Shown: one piece after another, positions 13,046 through 27,959 of the stretch
How positions within the stretch are numbered: position 1 is the stretch's first letter
How the letters are laid out: every line of letters starts with the position of its first letter
Assembly: GCF_040054535.1 (NCBI RefSeq)
Contig: NC_090796.1
Span: 7,996,501-8,060,500, forward strand
Length of the DNA stretch: 64,000 bases
Direction of reading: 5' to 3'
Source: Antennarius striatus
Taxonomy: Eukaryota; Chordata; Actinopteri; Lophiiformes; Antennariidae
Notes under the pieces: model-generated
What the model saw: only the letters and a program-made list of their open reading frames with translations
Told to the model about the DNA's origin: nothing
The model's database searches: none
Program-made: the position numbers and the translations under genes

Positions 13046-15713
13046 AAATTAGTTCATCCAGCAATAGTATTATAATGCTTTTGAACAAATAATGTTTCAA
13101 TGATAATAATCTAAACTGTGCTAATACAGAAATATAATATGCCTATTCTAGATGAAGCCATTTGTTCAACTACTGATACTCCAGGTTTGTGTTGCTATGT
13201 TTATTGCAAAACTGCTTTTGGCAAAAAACTGTTTTTACAATGGGATGTTAATAAATACAAACACACATTTCCACTCGGCTCCTAATCCACACCAATGGTT
13301 AGAAGTCATAAAAACAGATTCTTTTATTTATGACATTCTATGAAAAAAATAGAACTTGATAAATAGTTTGATCACTGATAGGACTCCTCCTGTTTGTCAA
13401 AGACGTTTCCTCAATGTGAATGTGAAAGTGGTGAATCTCAGTGGTGATGTGAGGTGAAGAGTGACCATGACAGTGTAACTACAGGTGTAGAGAGAATAAT
13501 AATGAGAACTACAGCAGGAAGATGATAGGGTAACAATGAAGGTGTACCATTGTGTTACTGGACAGATTATGAGAGATTCTATTATCTAAATGAACCAGCA
13601 CAGAAAATGACAGAAATTAAGACAGATTAATTGTGTGAATGATATTTACAGGAATACAATATACCTGATTGAATGTGCTGTCATCATTCGCTGTCTTTAT
13701 ATGTCTAGTTTTAGATTCAAGATTTTTTAAAAATTAATAAGATATTTTCTGCAATTGAAACAAACAAGAAGCATACCAATCTAATTATAGGCCCTATTTA
13801 TAGTGTGAAAAAAAATAGTTGCGAGGCAAGATATTTTCATCATCAGTTCCCTTCATGATAGGAATCATTCAAGGGGTTTTGGCTATTTGACGTCTTTGAC
13901 TACAACAGCCTTTAGAAAATTAGGGCCATTTCTTTTTATCACAGAATGTTCCTTCCTAAAGTTACCACAAAACAAGGTCATTTTTTGGACGGACAGATCC
14001 ATTTACCTGATATTTTGGTCCTGGCTCCTCTTTCCTGTAAGACACTGTATCATGACAATTTCATCATAAAAGCTGTTGACACTCATGGCTCAAATTAAAC
14101 CCCTGTGCTGAGCAGATTATGCCTCTAGGCACCTTCAAACTCTCTCAACATCTTTGTTGTGTATTTTTGGATGCGCCTCCACCCAGTACAACACAAACCT
14201 AGAAAACACCCAGCCCATTTATATTCCACTAACCTATGTGTGTTGCTATCCATCACTCATCCAGTGAAAGACTGATATATGATGTCATAATGAGTAACCC
14301 CTGGGCCATCTTTAGAAAATGGGTGGGGAGCCACACAATCAGGACACAAAAGCCTCATTAAACTGCTTTACAATATTCAAAGTTAAATCTTCAGCACTTC
14401 TTCTAAATTAGCTCAATTTAAATGGCAGAACGAGAACAGGGAGAGTCAGCGGGCGCATTAAGACTCCATCAGAGCCACTGTACGTGTTCCCTTGGTTCCC
14501 CGTTCCTCGAACCTTAATGACTGAACTGAAATGTTATATGACAGCTCCTGTAAATCCATTGAAACTAGGCTCAAGATGACTAGTCACAGCACTGTGCTGA
14601 GGGTGTTCGACAAAACCAAAGGAAACCAGGCCAAGAACCAGATCACATCTTGTCATGTTTTACAGAGAGGCCCAAGATTTATATTGTCTTATTATTAGGA
14701 GTTCTCCTTGTCTGTTGCATAAGCCTACAAGTGCTGTCTGAAGGTTTAATGTAGAATGATTAATGTGCTTGTTTTCAGGTGTCTGTGTTTGAACTTACTG
14801 TCCGAGTTTCAGAGCCTCGCTCCCGTATGTGCACACGGGAGATCATGTGCATACAGATCTATTTGTAGCAGGTGTGGACCCCTGGGTACTCATCCTCCAT
14901 CTGTCGATTCCACACAGATGAGCCCCAATTTCATACAAATTTTACCAGCAGCTGACCCTTTTTGTCAGAGACATCACACACTCCATTATGTCTATGCATT
15001 GTGCTCTACATTCTCTTTCTCACTCACGCTGTGTGCTTTTGTTACTCCCTCTGTCCCTTTCTCACATACATACAGTGCACACTCATAAAAGCCTATCTTT
15101 AAACTCCGTATGCTCTTTCACACACTCAGGCACAGTCACTGTCACGCCTACACACACTTGTCTGTAATGTCTAAAATAGAAAGAAATATCAGATTTATTA
15201 CAAAATGAAGACAAGACTTTGGAAGGCTGGTATTTAATCACGTGATTTAAATACCACACAGCACTTAAGTTTTAACAAAGGTTTCAGAAGTATGCTGTTG
15301 CATCACTGGTATGTTGAAATGAAGTATAATATCCCTGGGGCCTTGGAAAAATGAATTAGCAGTGGGGCATATGGTAGTTTGTGCAGCCATATGGTTGGAT
15401 GCCACTTGCCCCTTTAGCTTGGGGCTTTTCTGAAATGCACCATTCATAAGACTGGACTGAAACCGATTGTACACATGAGATCGGAGTTTAGAGACCATGT
15501 GCTGTATTTATTTAAGACCCATGCTGCTTAACATTTTTCCATTAAAATGAGATGACCTACTTTTCTCTTTGGTGATATACATTAAAACGTGACTTCCATA
15601 GAATAGTCCATCTCTGTAAAACTGCATTCATTGATGCTTTCAAGAAAATGAAAACGTCATGACAAACTTAAGATTCATTTGTTAAACAAGAACACAGAAA
15701 AATAACAACTACA

Positions 15714-15855
15714 TTAGATTTTTTTTCTCTTGATATTTAATTTTTTTTAAAAATCCACCAATTACAGGAATTTTTCCAATGATCTATCTGATTTACAAAA
15801 TCATACACTTCCTTTTTTTCCAAAGTAAATTAACATTCAGTTTCCTTGATTGTCA
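15714..15855 (+). repeat. Direct repeat, copy 2 (142 bp)
   Basis: Second copy of the segment at 12111-12251, same orientation, 3.6 kb downstream. Flanks are unrelated: copy 1 abuts the inverted repeat and hairpins, copy 2 does not. Confidence 0.85.
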
Positions 15856-18800
15856 AAGTTCATGGTGTAACTCATAGACCTAGATGTTACCATCCTCTCT
15901 TCTGCAACTCAGCCATCCATATCTGAATAACCTGCTGCAGCAATTTCTGTGTATAGTGGAATCAGATGTTCCTACTATTGCGGTGTCCCATGTTGGGCCC
16001 AATGCTGCATGGCAGGAGCTGCTAGCAAGGCCATAGCAGTGTCGTTGCGTCAGCTTTATTCTCCGCTGAGGCTTTAGTCTAATTCACCGCATCCGATCCC
16101 GCAGCAAGGCGCTCAATGGCCTCGCTCACCGGCTCCAAAGGCCAACATTTCTCCCATTGTTCCCCTGAGAGAGGCTGGATTTAAATAGACAGCAGAGGAA
16201 GGGGATGATGTTCAGCAATTTTTCTTTTTCTTTTCTGACAGCCACTGCGGACGGGGGGTGTGAAGTTCACTAGAATGTTTTTTTTTTTTTGTCAGTAAAA
16301 TTTTGATGTATTTGCATGTAAGGACATGTGTGTTTGTGGGTGTCACTCTCCATGTTTAGGAGTGAAAACAAATCATGGAACGAGAAAAAACAGAATCAAA
16401 CTTGATAATTGTAGTATTCTATCCACTATGGTATTCAAGACCAAGTTCACAAACACAAGGCGGTGAATGTTGTTGTGTGCGGGGCTTGTTCTTGTGTTCA
16501 ATGGAGGGTAGTGTCATTATGCTGAAGACCTCAGACATGGAGGACCCATGCTTATGTAAGATTTAGTTTGAGTGCATCTAATCCTTTGGCATTGTAGCCC
16601 AAAGCTGTTCGCTCACAACAGTATCCAACTCAAGAGACACTGGGATGAGGGCTCTCATTACAGCAGAGAGCCTCCTGAGTGAGCCCTCATGTCACCATCA
16701 GGTTTAGCCCCGCAGTGCCATGAAAGAAGAGGTGCAAACTGACAGTCACCACTGTTCTCCATTACACTAATGGGGAAAGGCTCTTATTGACCCCACAATA
16801 CATATGTCAGTGAGACTAGCAACAGAGAGCACCCTATGTGCTTTTGTCTCACCCGTAACTCCATCTCATCCCTCCTGAACTCTCTCATCTGATTTCATCA
16901 GAATAAATGAGATAATTTTTGTGCTGCAAGTTGCGACTTTTACACCCTAAAATATCGTCAGACACAAGGCAATAACAGGACAGGAAGATGACAACAAATG
17001 ACAGTTCATGCTCTTGTGTTGATATAAATTTAATTTATATTTGGCAATTTCCAATTAAAAAGTGCTAAATTTATTGGTCACATACAAGTAATAAACCTGT
17101 TATGTAACCTTGATATATGTGAAGAATTAGATTTTGATTTTCCACGTGTTTATAAGTAATTGCCAGTTCTAAGAAACTTGATTGAGTTGGCCTTTCCAAA
17201 GTATTTTGTAATTCCCAGATGAAAATGTAGTTAGCATAAGCAGATTTAACAGCCTTAGTCTTGAAAGAGCACATAGAAATAATATGAAATAAATAGAAAC
17301 ACATTCTCAAACAACAAACAAAAACATTTTCTCAGTAAAACATTTTTAGGTTTTCTTTTTCTATCTACTATTAACCAGTGTGGCTTTCAAAGCTTTGTAC
17401 AAATGTTCAAAACAGTTCTACTGTTCATGCTGATAGATAAACAGAAACAGTGAGAGTTTAATCTCTTATCAAGTGGAAAACATCTTTTAATTATTGTAAT
17501 TGGCTGGTGTGGAAGCAGATGTGTTGCCATGGTGATACCACAATAGCACCCGGATCACCAGGCTCTGACAGTTCTCGGAGTGGCTGCATCACCTCTGACT
17601 ATTCTATTCTATCCAGGGTCCCTTTATTTTTGTGTGGACAGGTGACCTTAAGTATTCATTACAATTTCTTTATTCCTAGAAGCATTTAGTACGATGTAAT
17701 TGTGGAGTGATAAATTATTGAAAAGTCATTTTTTGGTTTAGCTTCAGACTATTTAGGAGATACTTACTGTAATTTATTCATTACAGAATGGTGAGGATGG
17801 ACTTAAAGTACAGCTAAATCTCATTGAAAACTGATTTGTTCATGCAAAATGTGATGTACAAGGGAAACATTCCACACACCATCCCATTAATTAATCACTC
17901 AAGCAATGCTAAATAGATGTCTCTTCTTGCAGTCTTAACATCCTGTAGTAAACTAGAGACTACATAACATTTCTTAACATTTTATTTGTTAGTTGAAAAC
18001 AGCCATTCTGCATTAGTAACTTTAATAGCCTCATAACTGTTTCAGGAACTAAATGTCTAAATTGCTTATATTCGCTCATGTTTGTCCCAATGAGATGTGT
18101 TTCTTAAAAAAGTTGTTTCACTTCTGGAAGTACCTGAGATAGGAGGAGCGAAAAGGGAGCCGACATCATACGGTGCTGTCAGCTCAGATTAGTTTCAGGA
18201 ATCTGTTGTTTCAGGGAGAGTCCAAAGGCTTGGCGTCGGCGGATCGTAGACCTGGGACAGACAGCCATTTCTCCGCCGTCACCATGGATGGATCTCTCCC
18301 CTGGTGATTATTTGCACATCAAAGCATGAACAATCTTTTGTCGCAGCAAAATTAGCCACTGTGTTACATTTCCTGGAGAGAGGTTTTTTTCTCTCAGTTA
18401 AGGGAACATGCATCTTTTGATGGCTTTGCTTCACTGTCTCTAGGGCCTCTGTGGATATTTTGGTAGCCTTGACACCCCTGTGATTGATTTCCTCCCCATG
18501 GTTGTTAGCAGAATTGGTGAAATATTGGGTCATAATTGACATTCTGTAATCCTAAAGTTTCTAGGTCAGTAGAATATAGGCTGTGCCCAGCTCTCCAGAT
18601 GTGTACCATCCCTGTAGAACCCAGTGCCATCCTGCACTGTCATTTTAAATCAAATCCTGCTCACTGTACATAATCTACAGATCTCTACAGGCAGCTTGTA
18701 CTACTCTGTATATTATGGACATATTTGCAGATTATTTGCACATAGCAGGCCTTCATGCATGTTTTAACCTATGATCCAGTTTTCTGTTTCTCTGTTTCTA

Positions 18801-19341
18801 TGCAAAGTCCTTGAGCACAACGCAAAATATGGAGTCAAATTCTTCATAAGCATGCAGCACGCAATAAAAATTATTTGGATTCTCTTCACATGCAAGGATG
18901 CATTTTTATTAGCTACACTCAAGGGATGATGATGTTAGTCAAAATTTCTCTAAAACTTTTTTTTCAGTATCATTGCTGCTGGTCTGTAGGATCAAACAAC
19001 ACTAACTATCATTCACCTCCTGTTACTGGTTCACTGGTTGTCACTATATAAATCACTTTTGTTTGGATACCAACCACTGCAGACTGGGATAACCCTAAAG
19101 GGTCCGCAGCTTCCGAGATGCTCTGATTCAGTCATTTACTGTAGATCTTACATTTTGGTGCTTGTCACAGTTCCTCTGATCGTCAAGATTGACCTTTCCA
19201 ACAGACAACTGGAACCGCCGTGGAATCAGAGATACTTCTGTTTACTCTCATAATAATTTGAGGTCAATATTTGCTTGTGTGGGTTCCTTCTGTATTCCCT
19301 CCTGGATTTTTCTCTCAGGTACTTTTCACTCCTGTGTTACT

Positions 19342-19381
19342 GCACACACACACGCACACACACACACGCACACGCACACGC

Positions 19382-19442
<61 letters not shown>
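19342..19442. repeat. (CA)n microsatellite
   Basis: About 100 bp of CA with several CG interruptions in the first half. Overlapping open frames made of alternating His/Thr or Cys/Val are artefacts of the repeat. Confidence 0.97.
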
Positions 19443-19444
<2 letters not shown>

Positions 19445-22400
19445 TTGTAAACAAGCACTCGTACACTCATGTTGTACACTGGCCAGAGCAATTCTTACTT
19501 CAACACTGGTGCTTTTCGTTTCAGGTGAACACAGCATGTCCACAGGGAGTTGGGAGCTTTAATAAGATGCTGTATTTTCTCACTTTTTTTCACCTTGTGA
19601 CCTTTAAGAGATTCCATAATTATCTAGGCAGTGGGCTTTTTATCTGCAGTGTTCATCAATGCCTCCAGAGGTTTTTGTTCTGCCCTGTCAGCTTCAGCAA
19701 CGTGTAGATCCCAGTATTTTTTCAGCGCTACACGTTAACTGTAAGTGTATGAAGAAGCTCAATGCATCTTAATAAAATTGAAAAAAAAAAATCAATTATC
19801 TCTCATGTTACGTTTTTATTTATGTTTATTGCATTTCTTTAACACAATCTTCAAACTGTGTATCCGTTGTGCAGTTGCATATATATTTTAGTTTAGTGTG
19901 TCAAAATGATGAAATTTCCCGTTTGGTTTTTTTTTTGTTAAAGAAATACAAAAAGGGGCCATCACTTTTTGTTTGTTCATGCATTACCCTCGAGGACCGA
20001 TAAAGTGCTTTGCGCTCTCTTCGACCACAGTGCTGAGCTTGCATCTGTCCAGTAGAATGACTACTGCACTGTCAAAGCCGACAGACCCTCTGAAGAACAG
20101 AACTGTCAGTATTTTATAAGGTCAGTGTGGAGAACCTTCTTCTGTGGCCCCTGTAGAGTTAAATAAAAGCTTGGAACCAACTATTGAATTACTTCTTTTT
20201 ATCCCTAATGACTTGATGGATTAGCATATATGGCTAAAACAGCTGTGAAATAAACAATAACAGACAATGACTCAAATGACCAGGCCATGGTTTATCAGTT
20301 ATCACTGCAGTAACACTGCACAGGATAAACAGGCACAGAATATGGATGGATGGAAGGTTAACATTCCATCTTGTCAATTAGAGATTCAGATTGCCCACAT
20401 GGGCAGTGTTCATTGCCTGTTGTCTTTTTATGGATGCCGTCTGCCTCAGCCAATGGCTAAATGCCAGATGAGGCAGATATCTCATTGAAATGCATAACGC
20501 TGGAAACTGTCATTATAATACTGATGATGCCTTTCTGTCTGCCAGTGGAAGAAAATGGTATTGAGGATTTTTTTTCAGGTTTGAGGTAACGGCAATGGTT
20601 TCCATGTACTTAACTCATCGCAACGTCTCATTATTGAAATACTGCTCTGTTGTTCAAATCATTTTAATGAATATTCATGCTGAATTCATGCTGTCAAACT
20701 TTGATCTACAGAATCAAATACCCATTATGGATCAGTGATTATGGTTACGAATTAGCCTTCTACTCAGCTCTTGTCTGTCTCCGTCCAGTCAAGCTTTCTT
20801 ATCTTATTACTTTACTAATTAACTGTAGCTGGTGTTATTTTTAGCATCTAGGTCATCCTGCCAGCCATGACCTACGTGGACTGACTGGATTTGTTTGGCT
20901 AGCCATGAATTATAAGTAATAATATGTGACATTTTGATAAGAATGCTTTGCTGCTATGTGTTGACGACTAATATATTTTTTAATCATGTGACGTATTAAC
21001 AGTTCATGAAATTGTTCACATAGATTTCCTGGAGCAGTGATCTTTGGTTGGATGCTGGGAATTACACAACAAAAACCAACAAAGGTCTGTTCAAAGATTG
21101 AATACAACAAATTGCATTGATTAAAACTTTGATTTTCAGTAATTATTATAATTATAATTATACAGTAATTATAAAAGCTTGCCTCACTTATTTGTTATAA
21201 TTGTTTTTTTTACTGCTTTAAACAAAGAGTGCGACCTTCCAGAGGACATGGCTGTACAGACAGCTAAAAAGGAGTCTTCAAAGTGATGTGAAGTGACGGG
21301 AAGTATCACCACTGACCTGCCAACACAGGCAAACATTCAGTCCAGAAACTTTCCCCTGAGAAATTCCACCAGTCTATAAGAAGTCACAATAGAATGAAAC
21401 AAGGACAGAAAATCTGTTGACCCTGTGTGACACACAGGCCTTGGAGTATGTCAGAGGCGTAAGCATCGATTGATTGAGCTGCGGGAAGTCATGACTTTTT
21501 AACAGTTTTTGAGTCAGTTAACATACGATTATCTGCACCTCACCCTAACCCCTCTAAGGTCACAAGAGAGCTGCTTCATTCTAAAACCGCATTCATTGTA
21601 AACTCATTTTGTTAACAGCTGGCTAGGTGTGGAGGTAAATGAGATTATCACTACTGCTGTAGAAATTCATGCTCCAGCTTTTTAAATTACAATGCAATAC
21701 ACAGTACAATTAATGTAAATGAGTGCATTTACCCAAGTGCTGGTCTTATACACATGTTGGACATATTTGTATTTTACTCGAGTATTTCTATTTTATGAAA
21801 TCCAAATGTCCAATCTGCTACTTTTCGTTGAAGAAAATATTTTGCTGTCTAGATTTTTATGTGAGCTTCACTTACAGATGATGTTAACATTCTCAAAGTA
21901 GAAGTTCAAAATAGAATAGAATACAGAATAATACCACAGTTATGGCAATTTAAGGATTCACCAATAAAAAGAAGTGTCACCAATTCATGACAACGTCAGA
22001 TTTGGCATTTGACATACTGTATACAAAATTACAGTAATAATTGGCATATAAACATGAATTGTGAGCTTCAGTGTCCTTTGATCAACTTAATTTAATTTAA
22101 TCTTCAGATCCAAAGGTGAGGAGATTAAATCTTAGAAGTGAAAGTTTTACATTTAATTTTTTTTATTCTATCCAAACATACATTGAAGGTCTGGCCATTT
22201 CGTGTTTTTATGCATTTCTTTAGTTACAGTGTTTCTTTACAGTAGTTTTTAATATGTTTGCAGGTACTACTGGCTATAAAACCATTACTTTGTTCTCAAA
22301 CTGCAAGCAACATAAAGAAGACATACTGTATTTCCTGTATTATATCTTGTTTACATGACCTTAAACTACATGATTGCAATAATACATGACTTAAGCAGTT

Positions 22401-23461
22401 AAAGATATGCCAATTTGCTGCTCAGGTTATTAACCTTCACAACATAATGAAAATACATATGATTCTGGTTGAAATGCCAAGCTGTGAATTATTCGTTTTC
22501 TTACTCACAGTGATTGTTTTCTCAACCACGCTGTCTTTGTCTCCTCTCCCTCAGCGCTGCACAATCACACTCAAAATGAATCAGCAACCACTCTGACTGC
22601 ATCATATCTGACCTGATCTACCTGCTTCACTGGCACCGGTTATGTACCAACCTAAAAACCCGTTTGGAACTCGTCTCAACCACTGTCGTTCTGTTTTAGT
22701 TTAATGAGTTTACAACCATTGACCCTCTTTCAGTTCAAAATGGACCACTCCGCAGGTGAACGATGGTGAACGAGAGTTCATTTTCTGTCTGAACAGACAC
22801 AAAAACATGGTAATGACTGAGTGAAAGGCTTTTGTATGAATAACACCCCCAAAAAACAAAGATGACAGGAGAAATAAGCAATGAGAGTATGCCTCTGTTG
22901 AGCTGAATGACTAATGAATGTCATACGATGTCATACGTCCTACTCACTTCCAACTGAAAGCATTAAAAATGGGGTCCAGGTTTGAAAATGAAAAGCAAAT
23001 ATGGTAAAAATCCATTTTCACTAATCTCTATTTTTCTCCACATTTTCCCTTTTAAGATAATTTTGTGTTTTGAAAAACAAATCGTTCAGCATTATAACTT
23101 TCCACCCAAACCCCCTGAAAACTTCACTATGCCAAAACCACCAATTATTATCAACAGCTATTTCCATATCATCTCAAATTAACAGAGCACATCATTACAG
23201 TTCCTTATTTAAAAGACATATGGAAAGAAAAAAAATGCACGTGATCACACTTTGAGATGTGTGATTATTAATTTTCACTTACAGACACTCCCTAACACCT
23301 TTAAAGAGGACACATGGCTGCTTAGGAGGATCTGATTCACTGAGTGTCGGTGTTTCAGTTTACATTTATGAACACTGGTATAACCACCATTTTCTTCACT
23401 TCTACTAATTATTTTATTACTTACCTCATACTACTCTTGTTATTTATCTATTTGTTGACTG

Positions 23462-23566
23462 TATCTTATCTTATCTTATCTTATCTTATCTTATCTTATC
23501 TTATCTTATCTTATCTTATCTTATCTTATCTTATCTTATCTTATCTTATCTTATCTTATCTTATCT
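23462..23566. repeat. (TTATC)n pentanucleotide array, about 21 copies
   Basis: An almost perfect tandem array of the 5-bp unit, 105 bp long, with no interruption seen. Such purity suggests recent expansion and length polymorphism. Confidence 0.97.
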
Positions 23567-26500
23567 TTATACATGGATTGGATCTTTTCATTGCCAATTC
23601 TGGGAGCAGGATATGAACCAGTCCCAATAGAGGTGGATCTCTTTATTCTCTAAAGCAGATTCCAGCTCTGGTTACCTCGATGACCAACCAAAGCTGCTCA
23701 CCTGACACCCTGTACCTAAAGCCATATAGGCTTCATTTGTCACTTTCACCACATGACTAATTGCATAGATTCATGTACACTCTATCCCTGGGATTCTCAG
23801 CTTTCCCAAATAAATTAGAAAATAACAATAAAGGGGGAAACCTACATACACTCTGCTTTCAGTTTATAATTATTTTCTGATAAGATGAATCAGAATTTAA
23901 AGGATTAAGGATCATATTTCCTCAGTACACACTGAGGAAATATGCATGAATTTTATTTCACTGCATCCAATTAGCTAGCAAACTCTAGCAAAACAAGTTG
24001 TTTCTTCTACATGATGCCAGGATTTAAATGTTATGTCGGCTATTTATTTATTTATTCATTGATTTATTTATATCATTGCTTTTTAGTAAAATTTGAGGAT
24101 GAACCATCTGCAGTGTGTTCCTGGGCTATCATGAAATTGGTTGTTGTGATTGATTGGTCCTGATTTCAAACATTACTTTTTTGTTGTTATGTTTTAGGCT
24201 TGACTTTAATGACAAAAAGGTAAAGCATAAATTCCTGCCCAGGTCACTTGGGATGTATTGCTCAATGAATAATTACAGTGTTTTTTTACAGTTATCCTAT
24301 AAGCTGTGATCTGCTGGATCAGTTTCTCTTCATACCACATGCTGACTTGTCATTAACTCACCACTAACTGCTGCTATCATCAAAAACTTAAAGAAACACT
24401 CCTTCATCATTATAATAATGTATCCAGAAAAAAAATGCACTTCACATATAATGAGGGCATTCATAACATAGAACGCAACATACAGAAAACCAAACGTGCA
24501 TGAAACACTCAGGCAGCTTATCACATGGCAGGAGGTGATTCCCCACATGAGGTGATCTTTTTTTCCACCAACTACAATGAGGAAGGTTGTGTTTCCTTCC
24601 ACAGCTTCCACTACTAACCTTTTTCCGTTTTTGCCTGATGAGGCTGGTGCTGGCCAAGCCTTTCAGCACCACTGTCTCCTCACTTTCACTGTGCCGTGTT
24701 GAAACACTCTGGCTCTTTGCCCTGCCAGCCTCCTCCTCCTCCTGAGGCCTCACTTTGCCTCAAATTGACCCACCTATACCCCCACCCCACCTCTCCACCA
24801 AGGAGCCACAATAGTGAAGATGTAAACTAAGCTAGCACAACACCGACAAACCCTCCTCCATTATTCATTTTTCCCCTTTAATGAATTTTCCATTCACCTT
24901 CAAGCATCTACCACAATTAAAAGAAACAATTTTTGTGTTTAATCACTTTAATTTTATCTACCCTACATTATATTACAGTTCACTGATGTTTAACCTGCAT
25001 TAAACACTTCCCTGTGTGTAAAACAGCACAGCAGGTGAGTGGGAACTAAGTAATGAGCCAGAAAGTTGAGCATGAGGGTGCATTTCTCAGCAAATAGGGT
25101 GCCCTAAAAACAGCAGACAAAACTGTACTGCACTGAACCTGACTCATCTCATTTATCTCCTGAAGCAAATTAGATTTTTTTTCACTAATTTCATAGCAAT
25201 CACAAGTGTTACCCTCGAATTGTAATGCTCACGGTGATCTGCTCAATCTTGAAGAAAATGAGTTGCTAATAAATCCTTTGCCAATCCTTTGCTCTTCTCA
25301 TTTTTTGACTAAGCTTCCACAGGCCAAAGGACGGTGCCAATAACACAGATTATATGTTTGTTTACATCCATGATCCTGAACAGGAGGCCAGCTAAATATT
25401 TGATGGCTTCTTCGAGTTACCCAGGAACAGCCACCCTATGATCCCTCACTCGAGTTGGATCCATCCCGTCACTGTTAAACACCTCTATGAGGCGCAAACT
25501 CACATTCGTGTGTATGTGACTCTGACTGGTCAAGAAACTCATCCTTAGTGCTGTATTTGTTCTTTACGTCAGGCTTCATAATGAATCTTTGCAACTAGTG
25601 GTCATCGATTTGCTGTATAACAGATAGAGATTCAGAGGACAAAGACTGGACACCATTTTCATAAAAGTCTCTTTAAAATATGTAAATTGACTTTGCCCAT
25701 CTCCCCATCGTCCCTGACCTCCCTTTGGCTGTGTAACGCACTTGCATGCACTTCACACACTTTGCACTTGGCGTCCCTGTGGACAAAGATAAACCAAGCA
25801 TGTCCTGGCACTTGTCTGCATACTGCCAGCATTCAGCTGTGTTTGCTGCACTGCCTGAGTCAACTCACACACATATCAGCCATCCTCCACATTCAGCCTG
25901 AGAGCAACCGACCTGTGAGATGAGACAATGTGAAAGGTATCATCCAAACAAGAGCAGGAAGGCAAAGAGTTAGTGGGATGGGAGTGAGCAGGAAAGATGT
26001 AGATGAGACAAACATATGTGGCAACATTGTAGACTCTGTCGCGTACTTCTGTCACATCTCATCGATTATTAACCTATTTGCACACCACATACCTGATGTG
26101 GACAAATTGTGCTCATACTGAAACATTTATCTTTGATAAGTGTTGTGTATTGAGAAAAAGTGTTTTATCTGTGCAGAGTTAACAGAAAAAGATCGATGGA
26201 AATAGTCGTTGAATTCCTGGAGCACCAATCTCATTAAGAAATAACCATCAATCAAATTAGATGTGGAGCCAAGAACTCTTGGTTGTTGTTGTTTTTTGTT
26301 AACAGAACAGCATGACTTCAAAGGTTGCAGCAGCAGCTGGAACAATGTGGATTTAGCTTTTTCAAATATTTTTATTGCTCAGATTAGAAGGAAAGAGAAT
26401 TAATTGTACTCTTTTAATAGGAGATTTTTCCTTAGAATCTCCATTAGATATTATATTGCGTTACGTTCACATGGTAATCTGGCTTATCTTGTGTGTTTTA

Positions 26501-27239
26501 CCTATGTTATAAACTGAAAACAAGGCGCTATATCTATTCAATGATGGTACAACTGATGCTAGGACAGAAAATGATGTGACGTGCATTGAGGCATTAATCC
26601 AAGCTGATGGAGTAAGATGAGGAGGTGGACTTCCCATTTACAAGAATCTAATTACCTTATCGTAGCTCCTTAAGCACAATGTTAGATGTCTAACTCCTGC
26701 ATTATTCTTTAGCCTATCCTTTTCCTTTTGTCCTGCCCCCACTGATTGGTTCAGCATATTTCCTCTAGGGTCTCTGTGAAACCCCTAAATAATGCACACA
26801 TAGAAGAGCCTAAAGGGGCTAAATGATTGATTGCTCCCCTCTTTATAGAGCTGTTGCATTCATTTTGGACTGAAGGTTATTTATCATTTCTATAATGATA
26901 CTGCTCTCAGGTGATTCTCCAAATATCTATATTAACACCAGCAAGACTTAAAAAAAGAAGCATGATCCAGTTTTTAGTGCTTGACATCACAGAAAAAGTA
27001 GGTCAAATGTCTCCTTTGAGACTGGTATTTTAAAAGTTTATTTACAGACTTTGTTTTTAAAAATCTCTCAATTTTGAAGTTACATTTTATATAGATATAC
27101 AATCTGTAAATTGCCAAAACTTTTCCAGAGGACTTCTTTGAAGTCTCAGTCATTTAGTTCTTCTTTTCCTTTCGGCTTTTCCTTTCGGGTTGTTGAAATG
27201 TGAGTTTCAACGCAATTCTCAGCGCAACCTCGTATTTGA

Positions 27240-27440
27240 ACGACCCCCTTTTAACACCCCTGGCACTCCCATCAACAATTATTGAGGAGCCAGACGGGTC
27301 TCGTCTATGATCGTTAGAATATAAATAGCACTGACTGCACCTCACAGGGTTAATAAGCTGAGACAAGACCAACCACCACTAGAACTAAAGAAGCCTGTTG
27401 AATGAGAAGTGAAACGTCTTCAAGAAACTTTTTTAAAGCC
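27240..27440 (+). mobile_element. Dispersed repeat fragment with hammerhead-like motif
   Basis: The stretch ending in AAGAAGCCTGTTGAATGAG followed by AAGTGAAACGTCTTCAAG resembles a motif dispersed through fish genomes, usually seen as CTGATGAAGCCTCTTGGATG then GAAACGTC. That fuller form has the core layout of a hammerhead ribozyme. Here the core is degenerate (CTAAAGA at 27385-27391; GAAACGTC intact at 27411-27418). Hammerhead motifs are known from Penelope-like retroelements; assignment of this copy is inference. Confidence 0.35.
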
Positions 27441-27959
27441 CAGTGGATTGATTTAAACAAGTTTGAATATAGGAAATTATTGGTACACGATCTGTTTCAT
27501 TTGTATGTTCACACTTCCACGTTTTTTCTGAAGCTTGTATTTGGAGATGTGAAAATTATCCACACATATAAAGAAGCATTAGAAAAGAAATAATCCCGTA
27601 ACATTTCTGAGTTCTTCTGCTGTGATGTTACGTCTGTTCAAAACAGCATGAATGTATTAGAGCACGCTTCCACACTTTTCACACAATGTTTTGACACTGA
27701 CTCCCTGTTGTAGAGTGAAACATTTGAGTTTGTGAGGCTGTGATCTTAATGCTAACATGCTGATATTAGAGGCTTCATGGTCCATGTGTACTCTAAATGA
27801 AATCAATGATGAGCTCCTGCTTTCAGGTTTTGTGTTCACAATATCGGATTTGCAGAAAGAATTCAAATATAAACACCCTACATTAAGGATTTGTTGACTA
27901 ACTTGCATGTAATCATTGTGGCTGTGTTAGTTTTCTGTATCACATGACCTCTGATCACA

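Noticed and set aside
19189-19707. 172-aa frame with a long His-Thr run
   Set aside because: Crosses the (CA)n tract; the flanks show no domain.
23462-23566. CRISPR-like array
   Set aside because: A pure 5-bp satellite without spacers in a vertebrate genome.
24330-24753. Two overlapping minus-strand frames (93 and 103 aa)
   Set aside because: Different frames over the same DNA, neither with family signals or good splice borders.
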